A DNA stretch of 55,780 nt from an uncultured Chitinophagaceae bacterium (GTDB taxonomy: Bacteria; Bacteroidota; Bacteroidia; Chitinophagales; Chitinophagaceae), in assembly GCA_903895845.1 (NCBI GenBank), contig CAITVK010000067.1:1-55780 (forward strand), read 5' to 3'. The translations under genes were made by a program, and so were the position numbers. This document shows, in pieces, positions 34,568-42,128 of this stretch. Each line of letters opens with the position of its first letter. The first letter of the stretch is position 1. The notes under the pieces were generated by a model, which was not told where the DNA came from, did not search any database, and was given only the letters and a program-made list of their open reading frames with translations.

Positions 34568-35914
34568 TTATTTAATTGATAAAATGTATTTAGCCAATTC
34601 GTTCCTGTCATCGTCTGTAAGTTGGGTGAGGGTTGGCATTTGGGGATAACCTTCTCTCTTTTTACCCGGCTTTTTAATCCAAGCCTTTAAGCCATCAGGA
34701 TTATTTTTGTAGATGCTAACCATTTCTGTCATTGGGGGACCTACTAACTTTTCGTCTTTCTTATGGCAACTAGAGCAATTCTGCTGAAATATTGCAGCGC
34801 CCTTTGCTACGTTGCCCAAGCTGGTATCCAGTTTCAATTCCACTTTTTCCTCAGTAGGGTGTTCCCTTGCTTCCTTTGATAGTCTTTCGAACTCTGCAGA
34901 TTGTATCTCTACCAGTTTTTGGTGAGGTGCCAATGCAGTTGCCCTATAAACATGCCTTCCGCTTCCCATAAAAATTACAGTAATACTTAAAGCCGCTACC
35001 ACTTTCCAGAAGTGTTTGGCTATGTCTTCGGGTGCGCCAGTTATGGATTTCCATATCCACCACATAGCAGGCAGGGCTATTGCTGCGCCAGCAAGTATGA
35101 TTAATATCAACGACCAATTGAACCCTTTTGTAGGTAGGGTAAGCATTACCAATGGACCAATGATAAACTGTGCAACCGAAGCTGCAAGGGTAAGTGAGTA
35201 TGCTTTTTTCTGAATGTCATATCTTGTTAATCGTTCAAAATATTCTTCAAAAGGATAACTCTTTCTCCCAAAATACCAAAAGATAAACAAACCTGTAACG
35301 GCCATTGAAGCGCATAGAAAATGAAAATATCTTGGCAACACATTAGGCAACAATAAGGCACTAAAGAACCCTTTTATTAACCCCCATTTTTCGGGAAAAA
35401 GCATGAGGTTCACATTAACCAAAAATATTAATGGGATAAATAAAAATAATAGTGTAGCTGCTGCTATGATGGCAATGCTTAATGGTTTGTTGCTGTCTAA
35501 TACTTTCCAAGTGTATTTGTTTAGATAAGTCAACAAAAAAGCAACGGTTACCAATGGGATGATGGCAATCCACATGCCACCTGTAAGAGATGTTGCTGAA
35601 TAGAAATACAGTGCATAAAGGGTACTGATACTTAATAGTGGGGCAATACCAAGGACTACGGCAAGACTTTTATTTACAGTTATTGTTCTGGATATTTCGT
35701 GTGCAAGGTTGTGATAATCTTTATCTTTCAACCCTTTAATCTGACACCAAAGCGTAAGCACTGTTCCGCCAATCATCAGGTTTACAAAGATGATATGCAA
35801 CAAGAAAGAGAATACTAAAAGAAATACCAGCAGCCACTCGGGTAATGGCAATGGTAGAGGGATGTTTCGGGGAACAGGGGTTATTTGTAATAAAACGTTG
35901 AATATATTGAACAT
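34568..35914 (-). CDS. Multi-helix membrane protein with C-terminal cytochrome c domain
   Basis: The 448-residue protein has about nine hydrophobic segments (for example PEWLLVFLLVFSFLLHIIFV and ALLLPNVLPRYFHFL), followed by a c-type haem domain with CSSCH at 380-384 and a probable Met ligand in MPTLTQL. Histidines such as those in FLLHIIF and PRYFHFLCA could bind haem b inside the membrane. It lies 40 bases after the companion protein at 35955-37454, and the two share the same overall plan. I infer a respiratory complex related to the cytochrome bd superfamily, acting between quinol or cytochrome c and oxygen or another acceptor. Family membership is a judgement from layout. Confidence 0.75.
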   Translation of the reverse strand: MFNIFNVLLQITPVPRNIPLPLPLPEWLLVFLLVFSFLLHIIFVNLMIGGTVLTLWCQIKGLKDKDYHNLAHEISRTITVNKSLAVVLGIAPLLSISTLYALYFYSATSLTGGMWIAIIPLVTVAFLLTYLNKYTWKVLDSNKPLSIAIIAAATLLFLFIPLIFLVNVNLMLFPEKWGLIKGFFSALLLPNVLPRYFHFLCASMAVTGLFIFWYFGRKSYPFEEYFERLTRYDIQKKAYSLTLAASVAQFIIGPLVMLTLPTKGFNWSLILIILAGAAIALPAMWWIWKSITGAPEDIAKHFWKVVAALSITVIFMGSGRHVYRATALAPHQKLVEIQSAEFERLSKEAREHPTEEKVELKLDTSLGNVAKGAAIFQQNCSSCHKKDEKLVGPPMTEMVSIYKNNPDGLKAWIKKPGKKREGYPQMPTLTQLTDDDRNELAKYILSIK

Positions 35915-35954
35915 AAAATGTGATTGAAATGAATTGTGATTGAATAATTAAATC

Positions 35955-37454
35955 CTATTTACTTGCAGCTGAATTTGTTTTTGCAGCCGAATCGGCAGCA
36001 GCTTTTTCTTGGTCAGCCATCAACTGCACAACGGCATCTGAGCTTTGCAATGGGTTGATAGTAACACCTTCGTTTTGCGCTCCTTCTATTACATCGCCTG
36101 TTTGTTGCAGATGTTTGATGTAGGCAGCAAGGGCAGCAAGTTCTTTGTCGTTTCCGGGAAACTCGGGCATAAAGGTTCGCCCATTATGCATATTCTTGGT
36201 AAAGACAGCAATGGAACTTTCATCGAATGGTTTTCCTGCACCATACATATTTTCAAAAACCCCTACTATCGAGTTAATTCCCTGCGTAGTATGACAGCGA
36301 CTACAAGCAAGAATAAATACATTTCTGCCAGCCTCTACCTTATTTGTTTCTGTGATTACGGGGGTACTATTGTAAGTGGCATACTTTAAAATGCCATCTC
36401 GTTTGTATAGTGGATAATCTTCTACACGAAGTAGATTGCTATACATGTAACCTGCTATAACATAAGGCTTACGAATAAATTCGCGTACACGTTCGAAGAT
36501 TCCAAGGAAGCCAAAAGCAAACAAACAAGGAATAAGTACCATACCTAAACGAACTTTTTTTGGATTGAAATAACCAAATAGCCCTATTACCAACACGGTA
36601 GAGATAGCACCAATTATGAAGTATTTGAGTGTTTCGTAATATTGTGCAAACTGTAAAGTGCCAACAGCAGTACTCAAATTATCTAACATAGCTTGCGGAA
36701 GCACACGATAGTAAACTATAGCACCTGCAAGGGAAAGCGGTGCCCAACAAAGAACCCATATAGCAGATTGCTTTACTGCACGTTCTCTTATTAGTGTATT
36801 CTTTTTTGTAAATATGGTGGTTAGTAAATAGCCAAATACACCCGCCACCAACATAGCCGTAGGGGTACGGAAACATAATTGTGGCAGATAAATGGGATTG
36901 GTATATCCGTTTAAAAGTGAGTGGTGAGTATTCCAATTGCCAGGATCCATCATAAAGCTAAGTATTGAAACAATGATTGCCATTGTAATCCAAGAGAAGA
37001 TGGATAGAAACCACCCAAAACGGATGTGAAGCAACTTCGATTTGAGTGTTTTATTCGAGTTCTTCCAAGTAAGAAAATAGATTAATATCAACACTACTTC
37101 CGTAACGAAAACCAACCACTCAGTAAACCAAGCCCAATAAAACACACGTATCAAACTACTGATGGATGCGGGGCTAACAATGGAAACAGAGAGCCATATA
37201 CCCACACCCGTCATTGCACCCAGGGTGGTTGTAATGATGAAACCAACTTTCATCATTTTGTGTACCATTGCATCCCATTCAAGGTCGGTTATTTGATTGC
37301 TGGCACTTCGGCTAACGCCTTGTTGTTCTAATCGGGTAATGTAGGGAATAAAACCTACGGCAAGTCCGTGGTTTATAAAAACATGCAAGATTGCTATCAT
37401 GGCAATCAGAAACCTGTCGTTGAGCCAATCCAAATGAAACATGGGAAAATTCAT
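35955..37454 (-). CDS. CydA-related membrane protein with C-terminal cytochrome c domain
   Basis: The 499-residue protein has about nine membrane helices, with histidines in the first (ILHVFINHGLAVGFIPYITR) and in WNTHHSLLNGY that could be haem ligands. A cytochrome c domain follows, with CSRCH at 384-388 and a Met in GRTFMPEFPGN, then an Ala/Lys-rich tail. The membrane part resembles proteins annotated as cytochrome ubiquinol oxidase subunit I, but the fused c haem is not typical of classical CydA. With the next two genes it forms a likely operon. It probably passes electrons from the c haem to membrane haems. The terminal acceptor is not known. Confidence 0.75.
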   Translation of the reverse strand: MNFPMFHLDWLNDRFLIAMIAILHVFINHGLAVGFIPYITRLEQQGVSRSASNQITDLEWDAMVHKMMKVGFIITTTLGAMTGVGIWLSVSIVSPASISSLIRVFYWAWFTEWLVFVTEVVLILIYFLTWKNSNKTLKSKLLHIRFGWFLSIFSWITMAIIVSILSFMMDPGNWNTHHSLLNGYTNPIYLPQLCFRTPTAMLVAGVFGYLLTTIFTKKNTLIRERAVKQSAIWVLCWAPLSLAGAIVYYRVLPQAMLDNLSTAVGTLQFAQYYETLKYFIIGAISTVLVIGLFGYFNPKKVRLGMVLIPCLFAFGFLGIFERVREFIRKPYVIAGYMYSNLLRVEDYPLYKRDGILKYATYNSTPVITETNKVEAGRNVFILACSRCHTTQGINSIVGVFENMYGAGKPFDESSIAVFTKNMHNGRTFMPEFPGNDKELAALAAYIKHLQQTGDVIEGAQNEGVTINPLQSSDAVVQLMADQEKAAADSAAKTNSAASK

Positions 37455-37691
37455 AATCGTCTAGTTGTTTTTTCGGCTGCAAAGGTGTTCCATCCATTCC
37501 GCAGTACCCAAAACAGACAAAGACATCCCTATCAATAAACAAGACTTATACTGATAAAAACAAAGAAGAAGGTTATGTTAAACAACACTATTGCCTTTGC
37601 TAAAAGAGACTTTTATAACACTAATCGTGACTGTGGACATTGGGTATGGAAACGAATTTGCATCGTCAATAAAAATGTGTTGGAATTTGTA

Positions 37692-37699
37692 TAGCTTTG
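37692..37699 (+). promoter_or_regulatory. Possible -7 box of the Cys/Lys-rich protein gene
   Basis: TAGCTTTG matches TAnnTTTG, 32 bases before the ATG at 37732. No clear -33 box is seen. Confidence 0.4.
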
Positions 37700-37731
37700 T
37701 ATAAATCTGTTTCACTTAATAAAATAAAAAA

Positions 37732-37944
37732 ATGAAAAAAGTATTTGTATTAGCCTCTATAGCATTGGCATTAAGTAGTGGCTTAATGGCTCAAACAGGT
37801 GCAAAAGACTGTTGTGCCAAGAAAGATTGTTGTAGTAAAAAGAAAGGTTGCGACAAGAAGGATTGTGCGGGAAAATCTTGCTCAAAAAAAGCTACTAAGA
37901 CTGTTGCAAAGCCTGCGGCAACACCCACTCCTGCCGCCAAGTAA
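37732..37944 (+). CDS. Secreted Cys/Lys-rich small protein, possible metal binder
   Basis: The 70-residue precursor has a signal peptide (MKKVFVLASIALALSSGLMA). Its mature part of about 50 residues contains seven cysteines (27, 28, 33, 34, 40, 45, 50) in a Lys-rich sequence (AKDCCAKKDCCSKKKGCDKK), and it ends in a Pro/Ala/Thr tail. The CC and CxxxxC spacing resembles metallothionein-like peptides, so metal binding in the periplasm is a reasonable inference. It is monocistronic with its own -7 box and terminator. It lies between the cytochrome genes and the metal-handling run on the other strand. Confidence 0.75.
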   Translation: MKKVFVLASIALALSSGLMAQTGAKDCCAKKDCCSKKKGCDKKDCAGKSCSKKATKTVAKPAATPTPAAK

Positions 37945-37964
37945 TTGAAATTGGTTTAAAAACA

Positions 37965-38003
37965 AAAAATGCAGCTTCTACCTAATTGTAAAGCTGCATT
38001 TTT
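37965..38003. terminator. Terminator between the Cys/Lys-rich gene and the convergent small-ORF run
   Basis: AAAAATGCAGCTT pairs perfectly with AAGCTGCATTTTT (13 bp, 13-base loop). T-rich sequence follows on both strands. Confidence 0.88.
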
Positions 38004-38032
38004 GTTTTAACAAACAGATGCTGTTTGAGTTA

Positions 38033-38203
38033 CTAATGTCTCATAATATTACGCATTACAACAATTATCAATCCACAGAGAAACATTATAAGTGAAATTC
38101 TGTTTATTCCGTGCATGTAACGAATCATGTCGCTTTCTTCTTCCTTTGTTTCTTCTTTTTTTACTAAATACAGGTACTGACCTATCTGATTAAAGAACTT
38201 CAT
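38033..38203 (-). CDS. Small membrane protein (56 aa)
   Basis: I chose ATG 38203, which gives MKFFNQIGQYLYLVKKEETK and one C-terminal membrane helix (ISLIMFLCGLIIVVMRN). The preceding 14 residues of the longer frame look like spacer. The MHGINRISLIMFL segment reminds me of a widespread small Bacteroidota membrane family (DUF6728-like); this is recollection, not a search result. It is the last of four tiny genes after the AraC regulator, starting 5 bases after the stop of the previous one. Confidence 0.65.
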   Translation of the reverse strand: MKFFNQIGQYLYLVKKEETKEEESDMIRYMHGINRISLIMFLCGLIIVVMRNIMRH

Positions 38204-38208
38204 TTTTG

Positions 38209-38361
38209 TTATTTTAATTTGAAAAATGTGGCAATGGCTTGCCATTTTACTGCCAATGCTTGAATGAGCAGGATTGCGCCAAGTATAGTGGCAAATGTTT
38301 TTAGTATCAAAGCACTATTGAGGCTGGGTTCCTCCACTTTTCTGGTTGTTCTATTCTCCAT
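38209..38361 (-). CDS. Small membrane protein (50 aa)
   Basis: The 50-residue frame starts at ATG 38361 (MENRTTRKVEEPSLNSALIL) and has one membrane helix (ALILKTFATILGAILLIQAL) followed by a short VKWQAIATFFKLK tail. It lies 21 bases after the previous tiny gene and 5 bases before the next, all on the minus strand. The tight spacing argues that it is translated. No family was recognised. Confidence 0.6.
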   Translation of the reverse strand: MENRTTRKVEEPSLNSALILKTFATILGAILLIQALAVKWQAIATFFKLK

Positions 38362-38382
38362 TTGATTTTTTTTAATTAATAA

Positions 38383-38535
38383 TTAATTACCACTGAACCA
38401 TTTTATGAGTTTTAATAATTGATCTTGCTGAATAAATGCAATTAACCCAAATGTTAGTACTAATAGTACTCGTACCATTATCAGTGTTTTCTTAAACTTT
38501 AGTTCGTTTTTCTGTAATACTTCTTTTGTCTCCAT
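38383..38535 (-). CDS. Small membrane protein (50 aa)
   Basis: The 50-residue frame starts at ATG 38535 (METKEVLQKNELKFKKTLIM) with a charged head, then one membrane helix (VRVLLVLTFGLIAFI) and a short tail (QQDQLLKLIKWFSGN). It begins 5 bases after the stop of the 40-aa frame at 38541-38663. Its layout resembles that of the gene at 38209-38361, and the two may be distant paralogues. No family was recognised. Confidence 0.6.
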   Translation of the reverse strand: METKEVLQKNELKFKKTLIMVRVLLVLTFGLIAFIQQDQLLKLIKWFSGN

Positions 38536-38540
38536 TTTTA

Positions 38541-38663
38541 TTAATTTACGTTATAATTTACTGGTGGAATGATAACTAATCTATCCTTTACAATGGTAAT
38601 CTTACCATTTACTATTTCTATCCTTATCGGTTTGGGATATACTTTGTTTTTTTTGTTATTCAT
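38541..38663 (-). CDS. Very small hypothetical protein (40 aa)
   Basis: The 40-residue frame starts at ATG 38663, one base after the stop of the AraC gene, and reads MNNKKNKVYPKPIRIEIVNG then KITIVKDRLVIIPPVNYNVN. It is basic and beta-like, without a membrane helix. Immediate succession to the AraC stop suggests coupled translation. It is short enough to be chance, but the run of three further tightly packed small frames behind it supports expression. Confidence 0.45.
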   Translation of the reverse strand: MNNKKNKVYPKPIRIEIVNGKITIVKDRLVIIPPVNYNVN

Positions 38664-38664
38664 C

Positions 38665-39534
38665 CTAGATGTTGTTTTTTCTGAAACTCTCGGGCGTTGT
38701 TCCCGTGTTCTTTTTAAAAAAAGTTGCGAAATAGGAAGGACTTTCAAAGCCTAACTCATTTGCTATTTCAGCTACTGACCTAGAAGTGTAATGCAGTAAA
38801 CGCTGAGCTTCCATGGCTACACGCATTCTAATCAATTCGCCACTTGTTACTCCTCGTATTCCGTTACATAGTTTATTGAGGTAGTTGGTGGTTACGTGCA
38901 ATTTTGTAGCGTAATAGGAAGGTGCTTTTTGATGGGCAAAACTTTCTTCCAGCAGTTTTTCGAACTGTATTATTTTCTCTTCTTTAGAGTCAACCTTTTT
39001 TGCTGAGGTATGCCTGTAAAACTTCCTATCAAGATCGTACAATAAGATGTTGAGATATGACCGCAATAGTTTTTCCACCCCACTTTGTTTGGTAGTTATC
39101 TCTTCTTGCATCAGGTGCAGGATCGTATTCCATTTCTCAATCTGCTTATCGGAAAAGCGTACATAACTTTCCGCTTCTTTTTTAAGGAAAGCAAACTGAA
39201 ACAATACGTTATTATTATACCTGAGGGAGAAGAAATCTTCGGTGAAGCATATAATAAAACCCTTGGCTGCCCTGTTAATATTTATACTGAATACACTGTT
39301 GGGCTTAATGCAAATTACTTTAGGCTCATCGAGACGGATGCTTTTGTCATCTACAATTGCATAACTGTCTGCCCTTTCAACAAACAAAAGCATATAGAAA
39401 GACTGCTTATGCGGATGCTCTAAGAAGGGATGATTCTCCAGTAATTTCTCTAAAGAACTGAACCAAAAAGATTTATTGTTAGCACTAAATTCCGTAACAG
39501 GGTAAACAGCAATTGTGTCTGTTTTAATACCCAT
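38665..39534 (-). CDS. AraC-family transcriptional regulator
   Basis: The 289-residue protein has an N-terminal cupin-like sensing part (FSSLEKLLENHPFLEHPHKQ, SFYMLLFVER, VICIKPNSVFSI) and two C-terminal helix-turn-helix units (APSYYATKLHVTTNYLNKLC and SVAEIANELGFESPSYFATF then FKKNTGTTPESFRK). It lies 36 bases after the Cys-rich protein gene at the end of the metal-handling run and may control that run. It is followed at once by four tiny genes. The signal it senses is unknown; no metal-binding Cys cluster is evident. Confidence 0.92.
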   Translation of the reverse strand: MGIKTDTIAVYPVTEFSANNKSFWFSSLEKLLENHPFLEHPHKQSFYMLLFVERADSYAIVDDKSIRLDEPKVICIKPNSVFSININRAAKGFIICFTEDFFSLRYNNNVLFQFAFLKKEAESYVRFSDKQIEKWNTILHLMQEEITTKQSGVEKLLRSYLNILLYDLDRKFYRHTSAKKVDSKEEKIIQFEKLLEESFAHQKAPSYYATKLHVTTNYLNKLCNGIRGVTSGELIRMRVAMEAQRLLHYTSRSVAEIANELGFESPSYFATFFKKNTGTTPESFRKNNI

Positions 39535-39570
39535 TTACTCATTTTAATTGTTTAACGATAAAAGTTTATG

Positions 39571-39945
39571 TTAACCAATTAAAATAGGTGGACGAAAGAC
39601 TGATTGTAAATACTGGGATTGATGAAAAGAATTTTTGTAGGAGGAATATTTTTGGGGTATGACAGTGTGCGTTATGGAAGGGAGAGCTACAGAGTTGGTT
39701 TCACAAAAAAGTGTTGTAATGTTTGTCTTTATATCTGGCGACTTATCTTGCTGTTGTTTGTTTTCATTAATTTTTTTTTCTAAGTAGCACGAACCTTTAC
39801 AAACTGGCATCTTATCGAAGCGATTGATACAAATATTTGCAGCTATGTAATCCCTGTTTAGGTAGAAAGTAGCCAATATCCACAGTTGGTTGGTTGTTTG
39901 CATAAAGAATGCAACGATCAATAATATGGTGACTATTTTTTTCAA
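39571..39945 (-). CDS. Cys-containing small exported protein, paralogue of 45013-45387
   Basis: The 124-residue protein has an N-terminal hydrophobic segment (VTILLIVAFFMQTTNQLWIL) that should export or anchor it. A conserved block follows: FYLNRDYIAANICINR, then CKGSCYLEKKIN, a Lys/Gln-rich linker and a C-terminal RPPILIG. The protein at 45013-45387 has the same block (FYANQDYIAKNLCENR, CHGKCQLSKRLN) and length. The conserved cysteines (CxN..CxGxC) suggest a redox or copper/iron-binding site. The two copies bracket the receptor, PepSY, YHS and SCO genes, which supports a role in metal handling. No named family is known to me. Confidence 0.8.
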   Translation of the reverse strand: MKKIVTILLIVAFFMQTTNQLWILATFYLNRDYIAANICINRFDKMPVCKGSCYLEKKINENKQQQDKSPDIKTNITTLFCETNSVALPSITHTVIPQKYSSYKNSFHQSQYLQSVFRPPILIG

Positions 39946-39960
39946 TGCTGCGAAAATAAG

Positions 39961-40572
39961 TTAAAATTGTTCTTTAAGTAATTGATTAATGTCAGTTATT
40001 AAGCGTTGTGTTTCTTGAGGATTGGTACTATTGTAAACTCCTCTTATATGTCTGTTTTTATCTACCAGCAAAAGTCCTCCACTATGTGTGAAGCCTCCCG
40101 GTGCGGTACTGTCTGGATATGCTGTAGAAAAGTAAGAATTGTTGGCAAGTGTAAAAATACTGTCCTCATTGCCTGTTACGAAATGCCATTTACTAGAAGC
40201 AATTCCCAAATTAATTGTGTAGGCTTTGAGTCGGAGTATAGTATCGTGGGCTGGATCGATGGTATGAGAAAGTAACTCAACCCGTGCATCTGTTGCAAAA
40301 GCAAGATATACATTATACATCTCTTTTGTCATTTTGGGACAAATGGTAGGGCAGGAAAGAAACATAAAATCGGCGACATAAATTTTATTGGCAAAGGTTT
40401 GATTTGTAATAACAGTACTATCTTGATCTATCAACTTGAAATTGGCAATGGTGGGGTAGCTGGTATCTTTTCCATTAATGATTGGGTCGCCAAGTATGGG
40501 TAATTTGTTTGCGGATTGTTTGCATGCAACCAATCCGCAAAGAATGATAAAAAGGGAAAGACATTTACTCAT
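39961..40572 (-). CDS. SCO1/SenC-family copper chaperone-like lipoprotein
   Basis: I chose ATG 40572 (203 residues), which gives a lipoprotein signal MSKCLSLFIILCGLVAC; the longer frame adds 13 residues. The thioredoxin-like fold has the SCO motif CPTICPK (CxxxC), YVADFMFLSCPTIC, HTIDPAHDT and the later His in GGFTHSGG, so the Cys-Cys-His copper site is complete. SCO proteins deliver copper to the CuA site of cytochrome c oxidase or act as thiol oxidoreductases. It follows the YHS gene (58 bases) and precedes the Cys-rich gene (15 bases) on the same strand. Confidence 0.92.
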   Translation of the reverse strand: MSKCLSLFIILCGLVACKQSANKLPILGDPIINGKDTSYPTIANFKLIDQDSTVITNQTFANKIYVADFMFLSCPTICPKMTKEMYNVYLAFATDARVELLSHTIDPAHDTILRLKAYTINLGIASSKWHFVTGNEDSIFTLANNSYFSTAYPDSTAPGGFTHSGGLLLVDKNRHIRGVYNSTNPQETQRLITDINQLLKEQF

Positions 40573-40630
40573 TGAACCTATTTGAGAGTAAAGGTAAATG
40601 GCAAAAGCCAATAACCTTTACATCTTCTAT

Positions 40631-40912
40631 TTATTTCACCACATAACCCTTCGGATTTTTTAGGAACTCTGCTTTGCAGCCATCGCTACAAAAGGCGATG
40701 GGTTTGCCTTTGTAGAGGGTGGAATCGCCGATGCCAAACTTTAGCTTCATTCCACAAACGGGATCGATTGTGTTGCTGAATTTGATTTGAGAGAAGTCTT
40801 TTTTGGGGATTGCTGTAGTATCCATTGCAGGCTTTGTAGTTTGTGCCTGTTGATTGTTTTTGCAGCTTGCCACGAAGGCAATGATTGAAAGTAATAATGT
40901 TGTCTTTTTCAT
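40631..40912 (-). CDS. YHS-domain lipoprotein
   Basis: The 93-residue protein has a lipoprotein signal (lipobox VASC, Cys17), a Gln/Thr linker and a YHS domain with DPVCGM (Cys53), KPIAFCSDGCKAEF (Cys75, Cys79) and a C-terminal KNPKGYVVK. YHS domains bind heavy metals, often copper, through these cysteines. It lies one base from the PepSY gene upstream and just before the SCO gene, which fits a periplasmic metal shuttle. Two broken copies of this gene lie at 33369-33455 and 34081-34240. Confidence 0.9.
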   Translation of the reverse strand: MKKTTLLLSIIAFVASCKNNQQAQTTKPAMDTTAIPKKDFSQIKFSNTIDPVCGMKLKFGIGDSTLYKGKPIAFCSDGCKAEFLKNPKGYVVK

Positions 40913-40913
40913 T

Positions 40914-42068
40914 TTATGAGTGTTTAATTTGTGTTTTTCTTTTTCTATACCATAAAAGGAAGCCAGTAATTGATAGAAAGGCAGGCGTAAAGCCCATAAT
41001 GCACCATATTGTTTTGCCCACAGTTCCTAAAGCCCACCCCGTATGAAACAAAGAGAAATTGATGTTATCGAACTTTTCGGATGCTGAAAGCTTTTCCCAA
41101 GGGGTATATACAGTATTTGTGAATCGCCCTGCACTATCGAAATTGACTAAAGCATAATTGCCATAAGCAAAAAACATTGATTCCTGTGCAGTACCAAATG
41201 CAGTGATACTGCCGTCTTCGCCACTATTTACCGACACTATATCGAACTTCATGGATGGGAATTTTTTAACGGCAATTGTCCTTAAACTATCCAATGAAAT
41301 GCCTGATAGTGGATATTGTATTTTGTGATGTTGGTGTTTTGCTTCATGGGTAGTATGCGTATATTTATCCCACCACTTCTCTACAAAGAATTTCTTTTGG
41401 TAATAAATACCCGAACCAAAAATGAGAAAATTGAATAGCAATGCCCAAACGCCAACTACCCTGTGTAAACCCGAAGTAGCCAAACGCCAATTGGAAAACT
41501 TAATTTTTTCTTTAAAAGTGAGTACCTTGATGATATGTTTTCTGTAAAAAATAAACCCCGTGATGAGACTAGCCAATAAAGCAAAGTCAAGCAGTACCAC
41601 AAACAACTCGCCTCCTTCGCCAAAGGCTAGAGAATAGTGGAAGCCCATTATCCAATCTATGATATTGTTTTTACCATTGCTGTTTGCTTCTAAAAGACGT
41701 TCGCCAGTATATGGGTTTAGATTATTAATCCTATACTTCATAGATGTTGTAAAAAGTTGAGGCTCTACGTGGTCAACGCCACTAAAAAATGCTGGTTTGT
41801 TTTTGTAAACTTCATCGAAACCACACACATAGTAGGGCATTGCAGGGAAGTCTTTCTTGGCAATTGAAAATATGGTGTCATAAGATAATCTTTTTCTATT
41901 TTCTTCGAGTTTATAATCCATTTTCCTTCCATATATCAAACTGTTTAGTTCGAACCTGAAAACAGATATTGCCCCACTAATGGAAATCAGCAGAAAGAAG
42001 ATCCCTAAAAACAAACCTAGCCAACTGTGTATGGCAAACAGTTTCCTGTTTAAATTTATTTTACTCAT
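40914..42068 (-). CDS. PepSY-domain membrane protein
   Basis: The 384-residue protein has four membrane helices (HSWLGLFLGIFFLLISISG, LDFALLASLITGFIFY, VGVWALLFNFLIFGSG, CIMGFTPAFLSITGFLLWYR) and two periplasmic PepSY regions, with conserved His in FHYSLAFGEGG, SGLHRVVGVW and LFHTGWALGT. Such proteins are commonly encoded beside siderophore receptors and are thought to reduce ferric siderophores or transfer electrons. It is 60 bases after the TonB receptor and 1 base before the YHS gene, so it should belong to the same transcript. Confidence 0.9.
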   Translation of the reverse strand: MSKINLNRKLFAIHSWLGLFLGIFFLLISISGAISVFRFELNSLIYGRKMDYKLEENRKRLSYDTIFSIAKKDFPAMPYYVCGFDEVYKNKPAFFSGVDHVEPQLFTTSMKYRINNLNPYTGERLLEANSNGKNNIIDWIMGFHYSLAFGEGGELFVVLLDFALLASLITGFIFYRKHIIKVLTFKEKIKFSNWRLATSGLHRVVGVWALLFNFLIFGSGIYYQKKFFVEKWWDKYTHTTHEAKHQHHKIQYPLSGISLDSLRTIAVKKFPSMKFDIVSVNSGEDGSITAFGTAQESMFFAYGNYALVNFDSAGRFTNTVYTPWEKLSASEKFDNINFSLFHTGWALGTVGKTIWCIMGFTPAFLSITGFLLWYRKRKTQIKHS

Positions 42069-42128
42069 TTTTATTCATTTAAAACCTTTCCGAATGCCTG
42101 AGCATTCGGAAAGGTTGGTTAGTAAGTA

